Shown: positions 1-9,315 of the stretch, piece by piece
How the letters are laid out: every line of letters begins with the position of its first letter
Numbering within the stretch: position 1 is the first letter of the stretch
Assembly (NCBI GenBank): GCA_029204225.1
Contig: CM055096.1
Span: 7,435,965-7,499,964 of the forward strand
Length of the DNA: 64,000 bases
Source of the DNA: Diphasiastrum complanatum
Taxonomy: Eukaryota; Streptophyta; Lycopodiopsida; Lycopodiales; Lycopodiaceae
Direction: 5' to 3'
Program-made: the position numbers and the translations under genes
Notes under the pieces: generated by a model
What the model was told of the DNA's origin: nothing
The model's database searches: none
Seen by the model: the letters and a program-made list of their open reading frames with translations, nothing else

Positions 1-72
1 TAACATAATACTCTACAAGAATAGCTTATGCATTGGACTCTCTACTTCAAGTGTGAGTGAGTGAGTGTGTTT

Positions 73-297
73 GTATATATATATATATATATACACACTA
101 GTTGGTTGTGCCCATCGATGACGGGCAATGGGCACTTACCCACAAAAAGTGTTATATATTTTTGGAGGCTGTGTTGTTTTTACCATTTTTTTAAAAACCT
201 ATTTAGCTTTTCCTTTTGCAAATGGTTGACATTTTTTTCCAACAAAGCATGACATTTTTTACGGCACCTCACACATTCTCTCTCTAAAATAGTTTTA

Positions 298-389
<92 letters not shown>
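73..389. repeat. (TA)n and (AT)n(GA)n microsatellites
   Basis: A short (TA)n run lies at about 73-92. An (AT)n run at about 301-339 passes directly into a (GA)n run at about 340-389. The DNA between them is AT-rich and I see no gene in it. Confidence 0.9.
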
Positions 390-393
<4 letters not shown>

Positions 394-928
394 AAGCAGA
401 TGTAAGATGTATTGATCTATAGATTGGTTGTTTTTAAGATAGAGCAAAATATGATCATAGTGCACAACACCTAATTACTGTGAGAATGATTTGACCACCA
501 TAGTGTTAGAATACTCACATGATTCATGATCTCATTGATGTACTCAAGTAGCTTAATATACATAATTTATCTAATGCATTTCTTATGTGTTTTATGTTCT
601 GTATCAGTTGTCGTGTACTGATTGCTTGCTCTACTTTGATTACCAATCTAGTCTGTTCAATCCTTCACCAACTTACACATCAATCATTCATAGAAGTAAT
701 GATTTTGAAAGTTAGACACAAGTGAGAAAATCATACCTCAGTGGTTTACGAAGAACAATCAATCTCTAGGCTGGGACAATGATATGCCACTTTAGATGCA
801 TGTGTACTTTGTCAATTTCAAAAGCAAAATGTGGGCACCCTTTATGCAAGTCCCTCCACCCCTTTTGTACCTTCTGTTTGTTTTTCACCACTTTTTTCAC
901 TTGGTCGCGCATTGGTCTGCTGCACGCG

Positions 929-931
<3 letters not shown>

Positions 932-993
<62 letters not shown>
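932..993. repeat. (GA)n microsatellite
   Basis: About 60 bp of (GA)n with one interruption near 979. Apparent Arg-Glu or Ser-Leu reading frames across it are artefacts of the dinucleotide repeat. Confidence 0.9.
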
Positions 994-1247
994 ATGTATG
1001 ATAGACAAAATACGATTCCTATGTTTTGATTCGTCCGTTTGAAATTAGGGTTTTGACTTATCTTGACCATAAGTATTCTTAAGTATGATTTTGACTTATA
1101 TTAACCATTGACTTATCTTGACCTAAGTGAATTATTGCTAGTTATGGTTTTGGATATGTGTCAATTGCATGAACTCATGGTGTTGGAAACTTCTTCCAAT
1201 TGTGGGAGAGATGCTTGGAATCAAAAAGGTTTTCCAAGAGAGAGAGA

Positions 1248-1385
1248 GAGTTTGTTAATATGATCATGGTGGGAATTTTAGGGCGAAGGAGTTTGTTAAT
1301 ATGATCATGGTGGGAATTTTAGGGCGAGGATGTCACTTGAGAGAGAGAGAATGCACGCTTTGAGAGAGAGAGAATGCACGCTTTG
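1248..1385. repeat. Two short tandem duplications beside GA tracts
   Basis: A unit of about 41 bp beginning AGTTTGTTAATATGATCATG occurs twice in a row (about 1249-1328). It is followed by two copies of a roughly 23-bp unit made of a short GA run plus AATGCACGCTTT (about 1338-1385). Similar GA-plus-AATGCACATT units recur near 29556-29610. Confidence 0.75.
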
Positions 1386-1662
1386 ATGGACAAAATGCGA
1401 ATACGGCATTTTGATTGGTTAAAATGTTTAGGATTTTTGACTTGCGTTGACGGGTTGACCGGTTGACCCTCACCACGCCTATCAAAGATAAACACGTCCC
1501 ACGAACTGCAGATCGCAGCTGCCAGCGAACCTGCCATCCTTTCTAGTATGAAGATGTAATTAGAAACTGACACCTGCCGCTGCTAGATCAAAGAGTGCTG
1601 CATGCAAAGAGCTGATCTGTGGAGAGCAGATCGGAGGCAGTGCCAAAAGGGTTGTTTTTGCA

Positions 1663-1872
1663 GTGCAACTATGTGTGATTTTGGGTTTTTTTTTTGCACT
1701 CCAGAGAATGTCAGTTGAGGAAGAGAGAGAGATGGTGAATCCACTTGAGGGAGAGTCAGTCACTGATGAAGCCAGGGACAAAGAGAATGTATTTGCGCCT
1801 AGCTTCCAGGTTCAGAACTCCATCGACATGACTGCAAAACCGCTCTTCCGTGAAGTGTTGAGGTCACACTAG
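1663..1872 (+). CDS. Possible exon or gene fragment, unidentified
   Basis: A 69-codon frame that I do not recognise. Its second half, from the internal Met near 1708, is polar and acidic and is unlike the simple-sequence frames around it. A T-rich tract followed by TGCACTCCAG just before that Met resembles a 3' splice site, so this may be a terminal exon of a lost gene. No partner exon is visible nearby. The evidence is weak and chance is a fair alternative. Confidence 0.2.
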   Translation: MQLCVILGFFFALQRMSVEEEREMVNPLEGESVTDEARDKENVFAPSFQVQNSIDMTAKPLFREVLRSH

Positions 1873-3376
1873 CTCCGACCGTTGCTTTATGTATCCAATG
1901 TGTCGAAAAGCAATCAATTCCTCATTTTTACATCCACTAATGGGAATAGCAATGCAATGGGCTGCTGGTCTGACGTGTAGAAGTGACAACAAGATCTACG
2001 AACGATGGGGTGGAGCTCAAGCGCTGACGAATTGGGAGAGGTGGGGCGCATCTAAGCAATATTAGTAGCAGATCGTAGGCAGGTTCATGTGTTGGATCAA
2101 CACCAATGGAGTGACTTCACAGGTCGCCTTGCCCTCAGGGATCAACAGTCTATAGGCTGTTTCTACAGCGTTGATCAATGTGCTCTGTACTGCAAACCAT
2201 GTATGATAATCTGTTGTCAGTGTTGTTGTAGGAGGACCAAATTAGGCACTCACCGGTAGCCAGGACAGGTGACCCATAAAGATTTGCTTATGGAGAATTA
2301 TGGATACAGATCCATTTTTGTACACATCAATTAATACTCAACTTGGTTCAGAATGAGGGAATTGGCACATTTACAAAACATCTCTAGCCATTTTAAGGGC
2401 GGGCTAGGATCCCTTATCGGCATTTTATGCCAAATTCTATACAATTTTTCTAGGTACATATATATGTTTTTACAAATTTTGTGAAAATTGTTGCCCATTT
2501 TAGCTCGATTTTTTGTTACAAAAATTCGATAAACATTGGTGACCTCCATTGGATCGTATGGTCCCCATACGGGCGGACCCAAAATCTATGGTCCTTCATC
2601 GTAGTAGTTGCATGTCGTATCTATTGTGGCTTCATGCTTGGGATAAGCACTCTTTAATGGGGTGATGCTAACCATTTTCTTCCATAGATCAGCTATTAGT
2701 ATCCATAGTGGCAACTGCCAGTGATTCCATTTGCGTCAGTCTTCTGTGAACAGGGTGCCTTCATGTTTTAAAACAACCATCTCGTGCACCTATCTTAGCA
2801 GATGCACCCTCTCCCAACAGATTATAACAAGGCATGCCCATTTCTCAGTCCCATGCATAGTTGGATATACAAATGCAAATTTATCAGAAAAAAAAAAAAA
2901 AAAAAGTCATGAATGCATATTGTTGTAGTTACATGGCTAGTTGTGAATGAACATCGTGTGTGTGAATGCATGGTTGTTTCAAGAATGCTCACCCTCTTGT
3001 CTTTTAAAAAAAAGATATGTATCCAATATTTCAATGCCATTTCTAGCTATGTCACTTTGACGCTCACTGATCTTATTCTTCTAAGATCCGATCAATGGTG
3101 AAGGCTTGTGAATCAGTTGAATATCTATGGATAAGTGACCATGAGTCTTGAATCTTGCCAAATCATTGTTTCTAAAATGGACATTGAAGAACACTGAACT
3201 TCAATTATGCCTATTATTGGTGATTTAAATATTGACTTTGATACCCAAATCGTTGCGACTCATTCCTACTCTCAGATTTCCAGCATGCTTCAAATGTGTA
3301 AATGAGATAGATCCAATCCTACCACTTGTTCAGTACCTCACAAATATAGCTAGATTTGGTTAGGATAAAAAAAAAA
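1873..3376. other. Intergenic, nothing recognised
   Basis: No coding similarity, LTR end or structural RNA was recognised. A poly-A run lies near 2889-2905. Short open frames have no recognisable motif. Confidence 0.6.
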
Positions 3377-3428
3377 TTAAAAAAAGCATACAATATATAC
3401 TTCAATCTGCACGTTTTCTAGTGCCTCA

Positions 3429-4040
3429 TCAGATTGTGAAGGCACTTTTACATATATTAGTTTGTGGGGTCTTCGTCCCTGCTCCATAAGGGGTTGTAGG
3501 GGTACATATATTAGTTTGTGGGGTCTTCGTCCCTGCTCCATAAGGGGTTGTAGGGGTGTCTTTGTCAATAAGTGACTCTGTAGCTCCCTCCAAGAAATTG
3601 AACCGAAACATTTCATTAAGAGTTTTCCACTCTTTGGACTTTTTATCTCGCACTTTAAGATAGAGTAAAAGATCGGCCCATGTTTCCATTGGTTCATTTG
3701 GGATGTGCCACCATCTGTTTTGCTTAATTTTCGTAGGCCTATTCAGATATCCCCAAGGTGTAAGCAACCACTTTTGCAGTTGTTTCGCATAATGACCAAC
3801 CAACCGTACTATTTCATCTCTGGGATGTCTTGCCATGACTGCAAATCTATTCAAACTATCACAAGCTTCTGTATAAGAATCAAAGGATCCTAGAATTAGG
3901 AGCCACCTGAACCTAGGTTGATCTTGCCTCAACGGTCGAAGCTTAAATGAGTAATCACTTAAGGGAAACTCGATTGGAGGTATGTATAGGATGTAAGAAT
4001 CGAATTGCTTGAAAAAATTTCGATATGAAAATACCTTCAT
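3429..4040 (-). CDS. Unidentified ORF at the 3' end of the gypsy element
   Basis: A 203-codon open frame that I do not recognise. It is rich in Trp, Arg and Lys and has no zinc knuckle, protease or chromodomain signature. It lies downstream of the second RNase H fragment and ends in two perfect in-frame copies of an 18-residue unit (CTPTTPYGAGTKTPQTNI). It may be an accessory domain of this gypsy lineage, such as an extra ORF downstream of pol, or a captured fragment. It overlaps a shorter frame at 3377-3697 that shares the repeat DNA and is taken as a shadow. Confidence 0.4.
   Translation of the reverse strand: MKVFSYRNFFKQFDSYILYIPPIEFPLSDYSFKLRPLRQDQPRFRWLLILGSFDSYTEACDSLNRFAVMARHPRDEIVRLVGHYAKQLQKWLLTPWGYLNRPTKIKQNRWWHIPNEPMETWADLLLYLKVRDKKSKEWKTLNEMFRFNFLEGATESLIDKDTPTTPYGAGTKTPQTNICTPTTPYGAGTKTPQTNICKSAFTI
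3450..3557. repeat. Perfect 54-bp tandem duplication
   Basis: Two adjacent 54-bp units (3450-3503 and 3504-3557) read as identical. Since 54 is a multiple of three, the duplication keeps the overlapping 203-codon minus-strand frame open. Confidence 0.9.
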
Positions 4041-4089
4041 GCAACCATTCTCTCTATGTTAGGGATTCATTGCACTAGATCTCATATTG

Positions 4090-4398
4090 CCATAGCGTAG
4101 GCCTTTAATATCTTAGTCCTGACTTGGTATTCTTCGGTCATACCTCGATTAAGCAATTCCAAATCTCCAGTGATTTTCGGGTGTCATATATCTTCTCCCG
4201 CTCTAAGTGTCATCTTATGAGACTTTTGTACTCAGCTACATTGCTAGTGAAGTGATCTCCTAGGTATACTCCTAGGCTAGCTATTTCTATTCGTTCCAGG
4301 TTTCTTAGTATTGTCCTTATAATGCCTTTCCTCGTCAGATTTTGGCAAGCGCCGTCAATTGATAGGATGTATGTGGTCTCTTTTTGTGGGATTTCCAT
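4090..4398 (-). pseudogene. Second RNase H (aRNH-type) fragment of the gypsy element
   Basis: The upstream part has the first catalytic Asp context (YILSIDGA) and the characteristic SNVAEYKSLI segment, equivalent to the TNNxAEYxALI motif of plant gypsy aRNH domains. After a frameshift near 4200 the similarity resumes with GDLELLNRGMTEEYQ, the GDSEL...EYQ region, and runs to a stop near 4093. Its role would be RNA removal during reverse transcription. In the Tat/Ogre elements I know, this domain sits between the gypsy RNase H and the integrase, whereas here it follows the integrase and an extra ORF. It is not functional as it stands. Confidence 0.65.
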
Positions 4399-4513
4399 TT
4401 GCAGAGGGTAGTAGATATGTACAAGATCTAGTTAATTTGATTTTTTTGGGTTAGTAATATAGTCTTTCCCAATGCACACCTCTGAAAAAGTTGATGATTT
4501 TGGATCTCAGGTT

Positions 4514-4921
4514 TCATGGTAGGCTCTTCTTAGCAAGCGTGAAATATATGTAGACAGTATTTTTGACAGAAATTGTGGTAGCTAGATCTTCCAAAACATG
4601 TCCGTCAATTATGTTAATGTACATAAAGGGACTATCCAAGTCATAGTCGGATAGACAAGGCTCCTCATATTTACAATCTATCAAGATACGGTTAACTAAT
4701 TTATGACTCCATAAAAAGGTTAAATAAGATATATCATTGGGGCTATCCCACTGCCATAATTCTTTAGAGTGAATCAATAGGTCTTGAGTTGCTTTGCTCC
4801 AAGTAAAACTCCGAACACTCAGATTTACTAATTGTACCAATGCATAGAGTAATATTGGTCCTCTTTCTTGAATTATCACACATTGTCTTTGCGGGGAGAT
4901 GTTGTCAGGCCCTTGATCCAT
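4514..4921 (-). CDS. Unidentified ORF between integrase and second RNase H
   Basis: A 135-codon frame starting MDQGPDNISPQRQ that I do not recognise. There is no zinc-binding or DDE pattern. Its position between integrase and second RNase H in a minus-strand gypsy element suggests either a C-terminal integrase extension or the N-terminal part of a separate polyprotein. It could also be unrelated inserted DNA. Confidence 0.35.
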   Translation of the reverse strand: MDQGPDNISPQRQCVIIQERGPILLYALVQLVNLSVRSFTWSKATQDLLIHSKELWQWDSPNDISYLTFLWSHKLVNRILIDCKYEEPCLSDYDLDSPFMYINIIDGHVLEDLATTISVKNTVYIYFTLAKKSLP

Positions 4922-5198
4922 TGCAAAGGGAGGGGAGTAAAAAATTAGTTGTTGTTAAGTTTATAAATTCCTCAAACAAAATGCAAAATCATAAATTGCA
5001 TTATTTTACACTACTGTACAAGTGTTTCCTCACATTTACATGTAATAGAATTTGAGCTTATTGATGTTGATTAACTAGTCAAACGATGTCCCGTTCACTC
5101 TGACAACCTAGCTATGTTATTTTCATAGAGATGTTGTATGATGTATGGTCCATTCCACTTTCTTTCAAATTTCTGAGGCATCAGTTTGCATCTAGTAT

Positions 5199-6190
5199 CT
5201 AACACAATACAAACTGTCCTATAGTGAGTTTATAGTTGGTGATTTTCCTATCATGGACGATTTTCATCCTTTTCTTAAAAGCTTCTTGATGAGTCAAGGA
5301 GGCCAAACGACATTCATCAAGTTCCTGTAACATGTCTAATCTCTGTTGCAAAGATTCTCTTTCTCCCAAATCATGAGCCATGGCAAACCGCAAAGTAGGG
5401 AATTCAATTTCTATTGGTAGAATACATTCCTGGCCATACACCAAGAAGAATCGGGTGTGACTGGTGCTAGTCTTATAAGTCACATTGTAGGCCCATAAGG
5501 CTGCATACAAGTTCTTATTCCAATCTCGACAATTCTCAAAAAGTATCTTTCTGAAAATAGATAACAACTGCTTATTTGTACTTTTAGCTTGTCCATTTGC
5601 TTGAGGGTGGTAGGGAGTACTCTTCTTGTGCTTGATAAGGAGTTGGCCATTTAGTGCTTTGATGGTTTTGTTCAGGAAATGGGTTCCTCTATTTGACATC
5701 AATTCTCTTGGGGCTCCAAATTGTCCTATTACTTGCTCTAATAGAAACCAGGCAGTCTCTTTCATGTTATCTTTGGAGACGACCCTTGCTTTGGCCCATT
5801 TTGTAAAATAATCTGAAACTACGATGTAGTGTTTTTGTCAAGACGAGGCATGGTGTATATGCCCTACAAAATCTGTCCCCCACTTCTCAAATGGCAACTG
5901 GGCTTGTATAGGAACTAGGGAACATATTCTGTTGATGTTTGATTCTACTCTCCAACAAATGTCACAAAATTTTGCATATACATAGGAATCCTCAAAGACC
6001 GCAGGCCACCAATAACTAGCTCTTAATACTTTCTAAGCTGTCAACTATCTTGCAAAGTGTCCTCCACAAGCAAAGTCATGGCACTCCTTTAGTATGAACA
6101 TAGCTTCCTCCGGTGTCACACAACGATTGTAGATTCCTTCTACTCCTCGCCTATATAGAACTCCCCCAATCAATGAAAAGCGTAAGGCTT
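5199..6190 (-). pseudogene. Ty3/gypsy integrase, catalytically dead
   Basis: The N-terminal HHCC zinc finger can be read at about 5955-6125 (HDFACGGH then CDIC), with an internal stop just after it. The core follows: GTDFVGH carries the first catalytic Asp (about 5860), and a stop lies shortly downstream. From about 5765 the frame is open for 188 codons. The second catalytic position reads SNRGTHF where families have DRGTHF, and the third reads PYHPQANGQAKSTNK where Glu is expected before the threonine/asparagine. Two of the three DDE residues are therefore lost. The C-terminal part (YGQECILPIEIE) is typical of plant gypsy elements. Confidence 0.85.
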
Positions 6191-6283
6191 GTAATCGTAC
6201 TTTTTGCTTCTCCTAGGCTATCATAGATTTTGGTAGTTCCAAAGTGGATAGATAAGTTGCTAGAGTTTCATACCACTCAAGGA

Positions 6284-6658
6284 TCATAGTAAGACCTTTA
6301 ATAGATCTTTCACATGATCATCTTTCCAATCATCATTATCACTTGTGAAGTCTCCTAATTCACACATACAATCATTTAATCCTTGTAACCGAGGAGGCTT
6401 GCTATGTAGGTCATAATCAAATTCGTGTAGTGAAAGTATCCACTTTATAAGTTGTTCCGATGGCTCTTGTTTATTCAGCAACAAAGTGACAGTTTCACTT
6501 TTTGTAAAGAAGGTCACTCTCCTATGCAAGAGGTAGTGATGGAACTTGGCTGCCACATATGCTATGCCTAAAAAAATCCTTTCGGCTTTAGTATAGTTAA
6601 GTTCAGCTACTTTAAACTTCCTTCCCACAAATATGATCAGATGATAGACCCTATCCAA
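6284..6658 (-). pseudogene. Ty3/gypsy RNase H domain
   Basis: A 124-codon frame covering the C-terminal part of the RT-linked RNase H. It contains the segment equivalent to ELNYTKAERIFL, then LGIAYVAAKFHHYLL (usually ALVFAxxKFRHYLL), and LLNKQEPSEQLIKWILSLHEFDY (usually WxLxLQEFDI). This order matches the RNase H that follows gypsy RT. The connection to RT (6994-7362) is interrupted by a local tandem duplication (6629-6792) and stops. Confidence 0.8.
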
Positions 6659-6792
6659 AAACCTATGCTAGACAACAATTGATACACATCTTGGTGGTAC
6701 TGGTAAATACAAATATGATCGGATGATAGACCCTATCCAAAACTTGTGCTAGACAACAATTGATACACATCTTGGTGGTACTGGTAAATACA
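6629..6792. repeat. 82-bp tandem duplication within the gypsy pol region
   Basis: Two adjacent, nearly identical copies (6629-6710 and 6711-6792), each starting AAATATGATC and ending with TTGGTGGTACTGGTAAATAC. A duplication of 82 bp shifts the reading frame, which helps explain the broken RT-RNase H link. Confidence 0.85.
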
Positions 6793-6993
6793 AAAAATGG
6801 TCGGTCATACATTGGAGGCTTTAAGACGGAAGCCTGTGCTAAGGCTTTTTTCAGATCTTGGAATGCACGCTGACACTCTTCAAACTAGTTTCATTCAACA
6901 TCTTTTTAACAGCTTTGTCAGGGGATAGGGTCATGAAGCATAGGCCATGATATACCTTCTATAGTATCTAGAAGAGCCCAGGAAGGATCGTAG

Positions 6994-7362
6994 CTAGGTT
7001 ATTGTGGTGGGTGGCATTATAGTCATTAACATGACAATTTTCTCTGGGCCAGTAGCCATTCCATAATGGCTAATTACATTTCCTAAAAGCACTCCATTGG
7101 GGACTCCAAACATGCACTTGTTCGCATTCAGAGCAACACAAGACACTGCACACTTCTGAAAACAATTTTTCAATACTACTAAGAGGTCTTCAATTAGCGA
7201 AGCTCCAGAGAAGCCATTGATAAATATTTTAAGCTGGTCATTCAGTATATCTTCAAGATGTTGATTCATAAAATATTGGTAAGTGGCAGGGGCATTAGGT
7301 AGTCTGAACGACATGACATAGTAGGCAAAAGTCCCAAATGTAGTAGTGAAGGAGGTTTTTAA
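6994..7362 (-). pseudogene. Ty3/gypsy reverse transcriptase, C-terminal half
   Basis: The frame upstream of the first Met reads FTTTFGTFAYYVM, followed by SFRLPNAPATYQYFMN, matching the KTAFxTxxGxYxxxVMPFGLxNAPATFQ region of gypsy RT. The catalytic YVDD box would fall in KIFINGFSG, where both aspartates are lost. GVPNGVLLGNVIS matches the downstream segment GVxxGxFLGxxVS. Sequence to the right of 7362 is unrelated, so the N-terminal half is missing. Confidence 0.85.
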
Positions 7363-7374
7363 CTTTTTCTCTTA

Positions 7375-7830
7375 TTCAATGCACAATAACATATCGTGCG
7401 GATTCCGACATGCGCGTCCGACGGCTTTTTAGAAATTTCATAATCCATCGCAATTCGAGGCATCAAAATCTGACATCTAAGCAAAAATACCAAATCTAGA
7501 TGTCCGGCGACCGGGAAATTGTGGTGGCAACCCATTTTCAAAGTATACGTCGAAATCCAACATGACGGATTCTGACATGCAAATGTGGATATGACGTGTA
7601 ATATACATAAAATAAACAAAAATACGTGTATGTTGACATGGACATTGGAATCCGACGTCCATGTCAACAATCCGAAACAAACGACAAGGTATCTGACGTC
7701 TGGTGTATGGCGAGTTCAGAGATATGACCGACACGGACGTTGGAATCCGACGTACTTTTTACCCGTCGGATTCCGTCGGATTTCGACGTCTGATATTTTT
7801 TCGTGAAATCGCGATTCCAGATCATTCCTA
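7375..7830. other. Unassigned segment rich in CGGATTCCGACG-like words
   Basis: This stretch repeats variants of TCCGACGT and CGGATTCCG in both orientations, for example near 7401-7425, 7645-7660, 7728-7760 and 7768-7795. It lies between the truncated gypsy RT and a long GA tract. It may be a small non-autonomous element or a degenerate tandem array. No clear terminal repeats or coding sequence were found. Confidence 0.3.
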
Positions 7831-8008
7831 TCACTTTGTTTTCAGGGAGCATTGGAGTGATTGAAGGCTGGCACTTGGAGCGATTGGAGCGATTGAAGGT
7901 TGGAGCTTGGAGCTTAGAGCAATTGGAGGTTGGCGGTTGGAGCAATTGTAGGATGGCTTTTTGAAAGTTTTTGGAGTTTTTGTGAAAGAAAGAAAAGGAA
8001 GGGAAGAT

Positions 8009-8152
<144 letters not shown>

Positions 8153-8270
8153 GTGTGTGTCATGAGAGTCCATCGATATACATTTTGTTGGGTTGATTTG
8201 AAAAAACTTTGAGTTATCATTTTTAATTGTTGTGTTGCTTCCACGATAGATGACCTTAAATTATTTTACG

Positions 8271-8968
8271 TCAAAAATAAACGTCGGCCGCTTCTAGCTC
8301 TTTACGAGCTACATCTTTTATGCCAATGATGTGGTTCCATATTGATTCACCGACGTTTTTGAATATGTGCATAGGATCCAATAGATGATTTATTAATAAA
8401 TTCCTCCAATAGGATAATTTATGAAACATAGACAACCATTTCATACCATGAATGGATTCATTCCATGAAGAATTGACGTCGTGATGTTTAAGCCATTCAC
8501 CATGCCATTCCACTACTCCCATGCGTGAGGTGGTGTAGTTAAAGCATTATCTCCTCATACCCAAAAGACCTCCTATTCAATCTTCGAAAAGGATGATCAG
8601 GTGGCAAGTATTTGCATTGATTTTTGTAGACCACTTTTTTTAACATATTTGTGCCATTTCGACCCTCCAAATGTGGTCCACAAATGTAACATGCGTTGTA
8701 ACCCGATGTGGTTAAACCTATGTAGTTCATAAACCAAATGTAAGATAAGCTCAATTAGTCAAATGTACACAAACGCTAAACCCTAAGATGGATTCGTATA
8801 ATATATTATTTACATACCTGAACATTCACTTAAACTGGGGTTGTCATACATGATCCACATTAGAATTCCACAAACAATGAAGTTCCTTTGTTGCATAGGT
8901 CTCAAGATGTCGTAAGTGTGAATACCATTCCAAAGAATGCACAATCCATCTACCAAAGGTGCAAGATA
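8271..8968 (-). pseudogene. CACTA (Tnp2-family) transposase, central part
   Basis: Reading right to left: NVYLAPLVDGLCILWNGIHT (8810-8975 frame) corresponds to the DVYLQPLIDELKELW region of Tnp2. GLTTSGYNACYICG and KYLPPDHPFRR (8539-8754) match the GWSTxGKxACPxC and FLPxDHPxR segments, and NHLLDPMHIFKNVGESIWN (8271-8522) matches LLDxMHIEKNVCxSL. Internal stops and frame changes make it a pseudogene. The transposase stops near 8271 and the rest of the C-terminus is absent. The N-terminal part lies at 15371-16540, separated by an inserted LTR element. Confidence 0.85.
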
Positions 8969-8973
8969 CACAT
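8969..8973. repeat. Target-site duplication CACAT, left copy
   Basis: CACAT here and at 15366-15370 directly flank the inserted LTR element. Removing the element plus one copy rejoins the host transposase reading ...MDV-YL..., which confirms the insertion point. Confidence 0.9.
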
Positions 8974-9315
8974 TATAAGGAAAGCTCCCTAAGATCCTGC
9001 TTACAAGATAACACACAATCGAAAACACACTATGGAGCAACCACCCAACCAAGTAGAAGCAACCAATAAGCTCTAGAAGTTCACCCCCAAGCCAAGGAAC
9101 AAGAGGTATGAATGTAGAGTGAAACCCTGACAATGAACCCTGAAAATGAATCCATGATCACAATGAGGAGTAGGGCGAGTTTGGCCTCAATATATAGAGC
9201 CAAAAGCAACCTGGCACATAGCCATGCATAGCCCTAAGTTTCCTATACATAGATTCACCTAGAATAGAGTCCTAAGCATGGACCACCTCTTCATAGAATT
9301 GTTATTGATAATTAT
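8974..9315 (-). repeat. 3' LTR, partial
   Basis: Aligns in direct orientation with 14864-15180, with several indels and substitutions (e.g. an extra segment near 9137-9150 and 9165-9180). Similarity ends at about 9315, so roughly 190 bp of the LTR's upstream part are missing compared with the 5' LTR. Confidence 0.85.

Larger units (their letters stand above)
3377..7362 (-). mobile_element. Decayed Ty3/gypsy retrotransposon, minus strand
   Basis: Reading right to left, the order is reverse transcriptase C-half, gypsy RNase H, integrase, an unidentified ORF, a second RNase H, and another unidentified ORF. The RT is cut at about 7362 where unrelated sequence begins, so gag, protease and the RT N-half are missing. 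I could not identify LTRs. Stops, frameshifts and altered catalytic residues show that the element is dead. Family placement rests on the integrase and RT motifs. The second RNase H suggests the Tat-like gypsy lineage or a relative. Confidence 0.85.
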
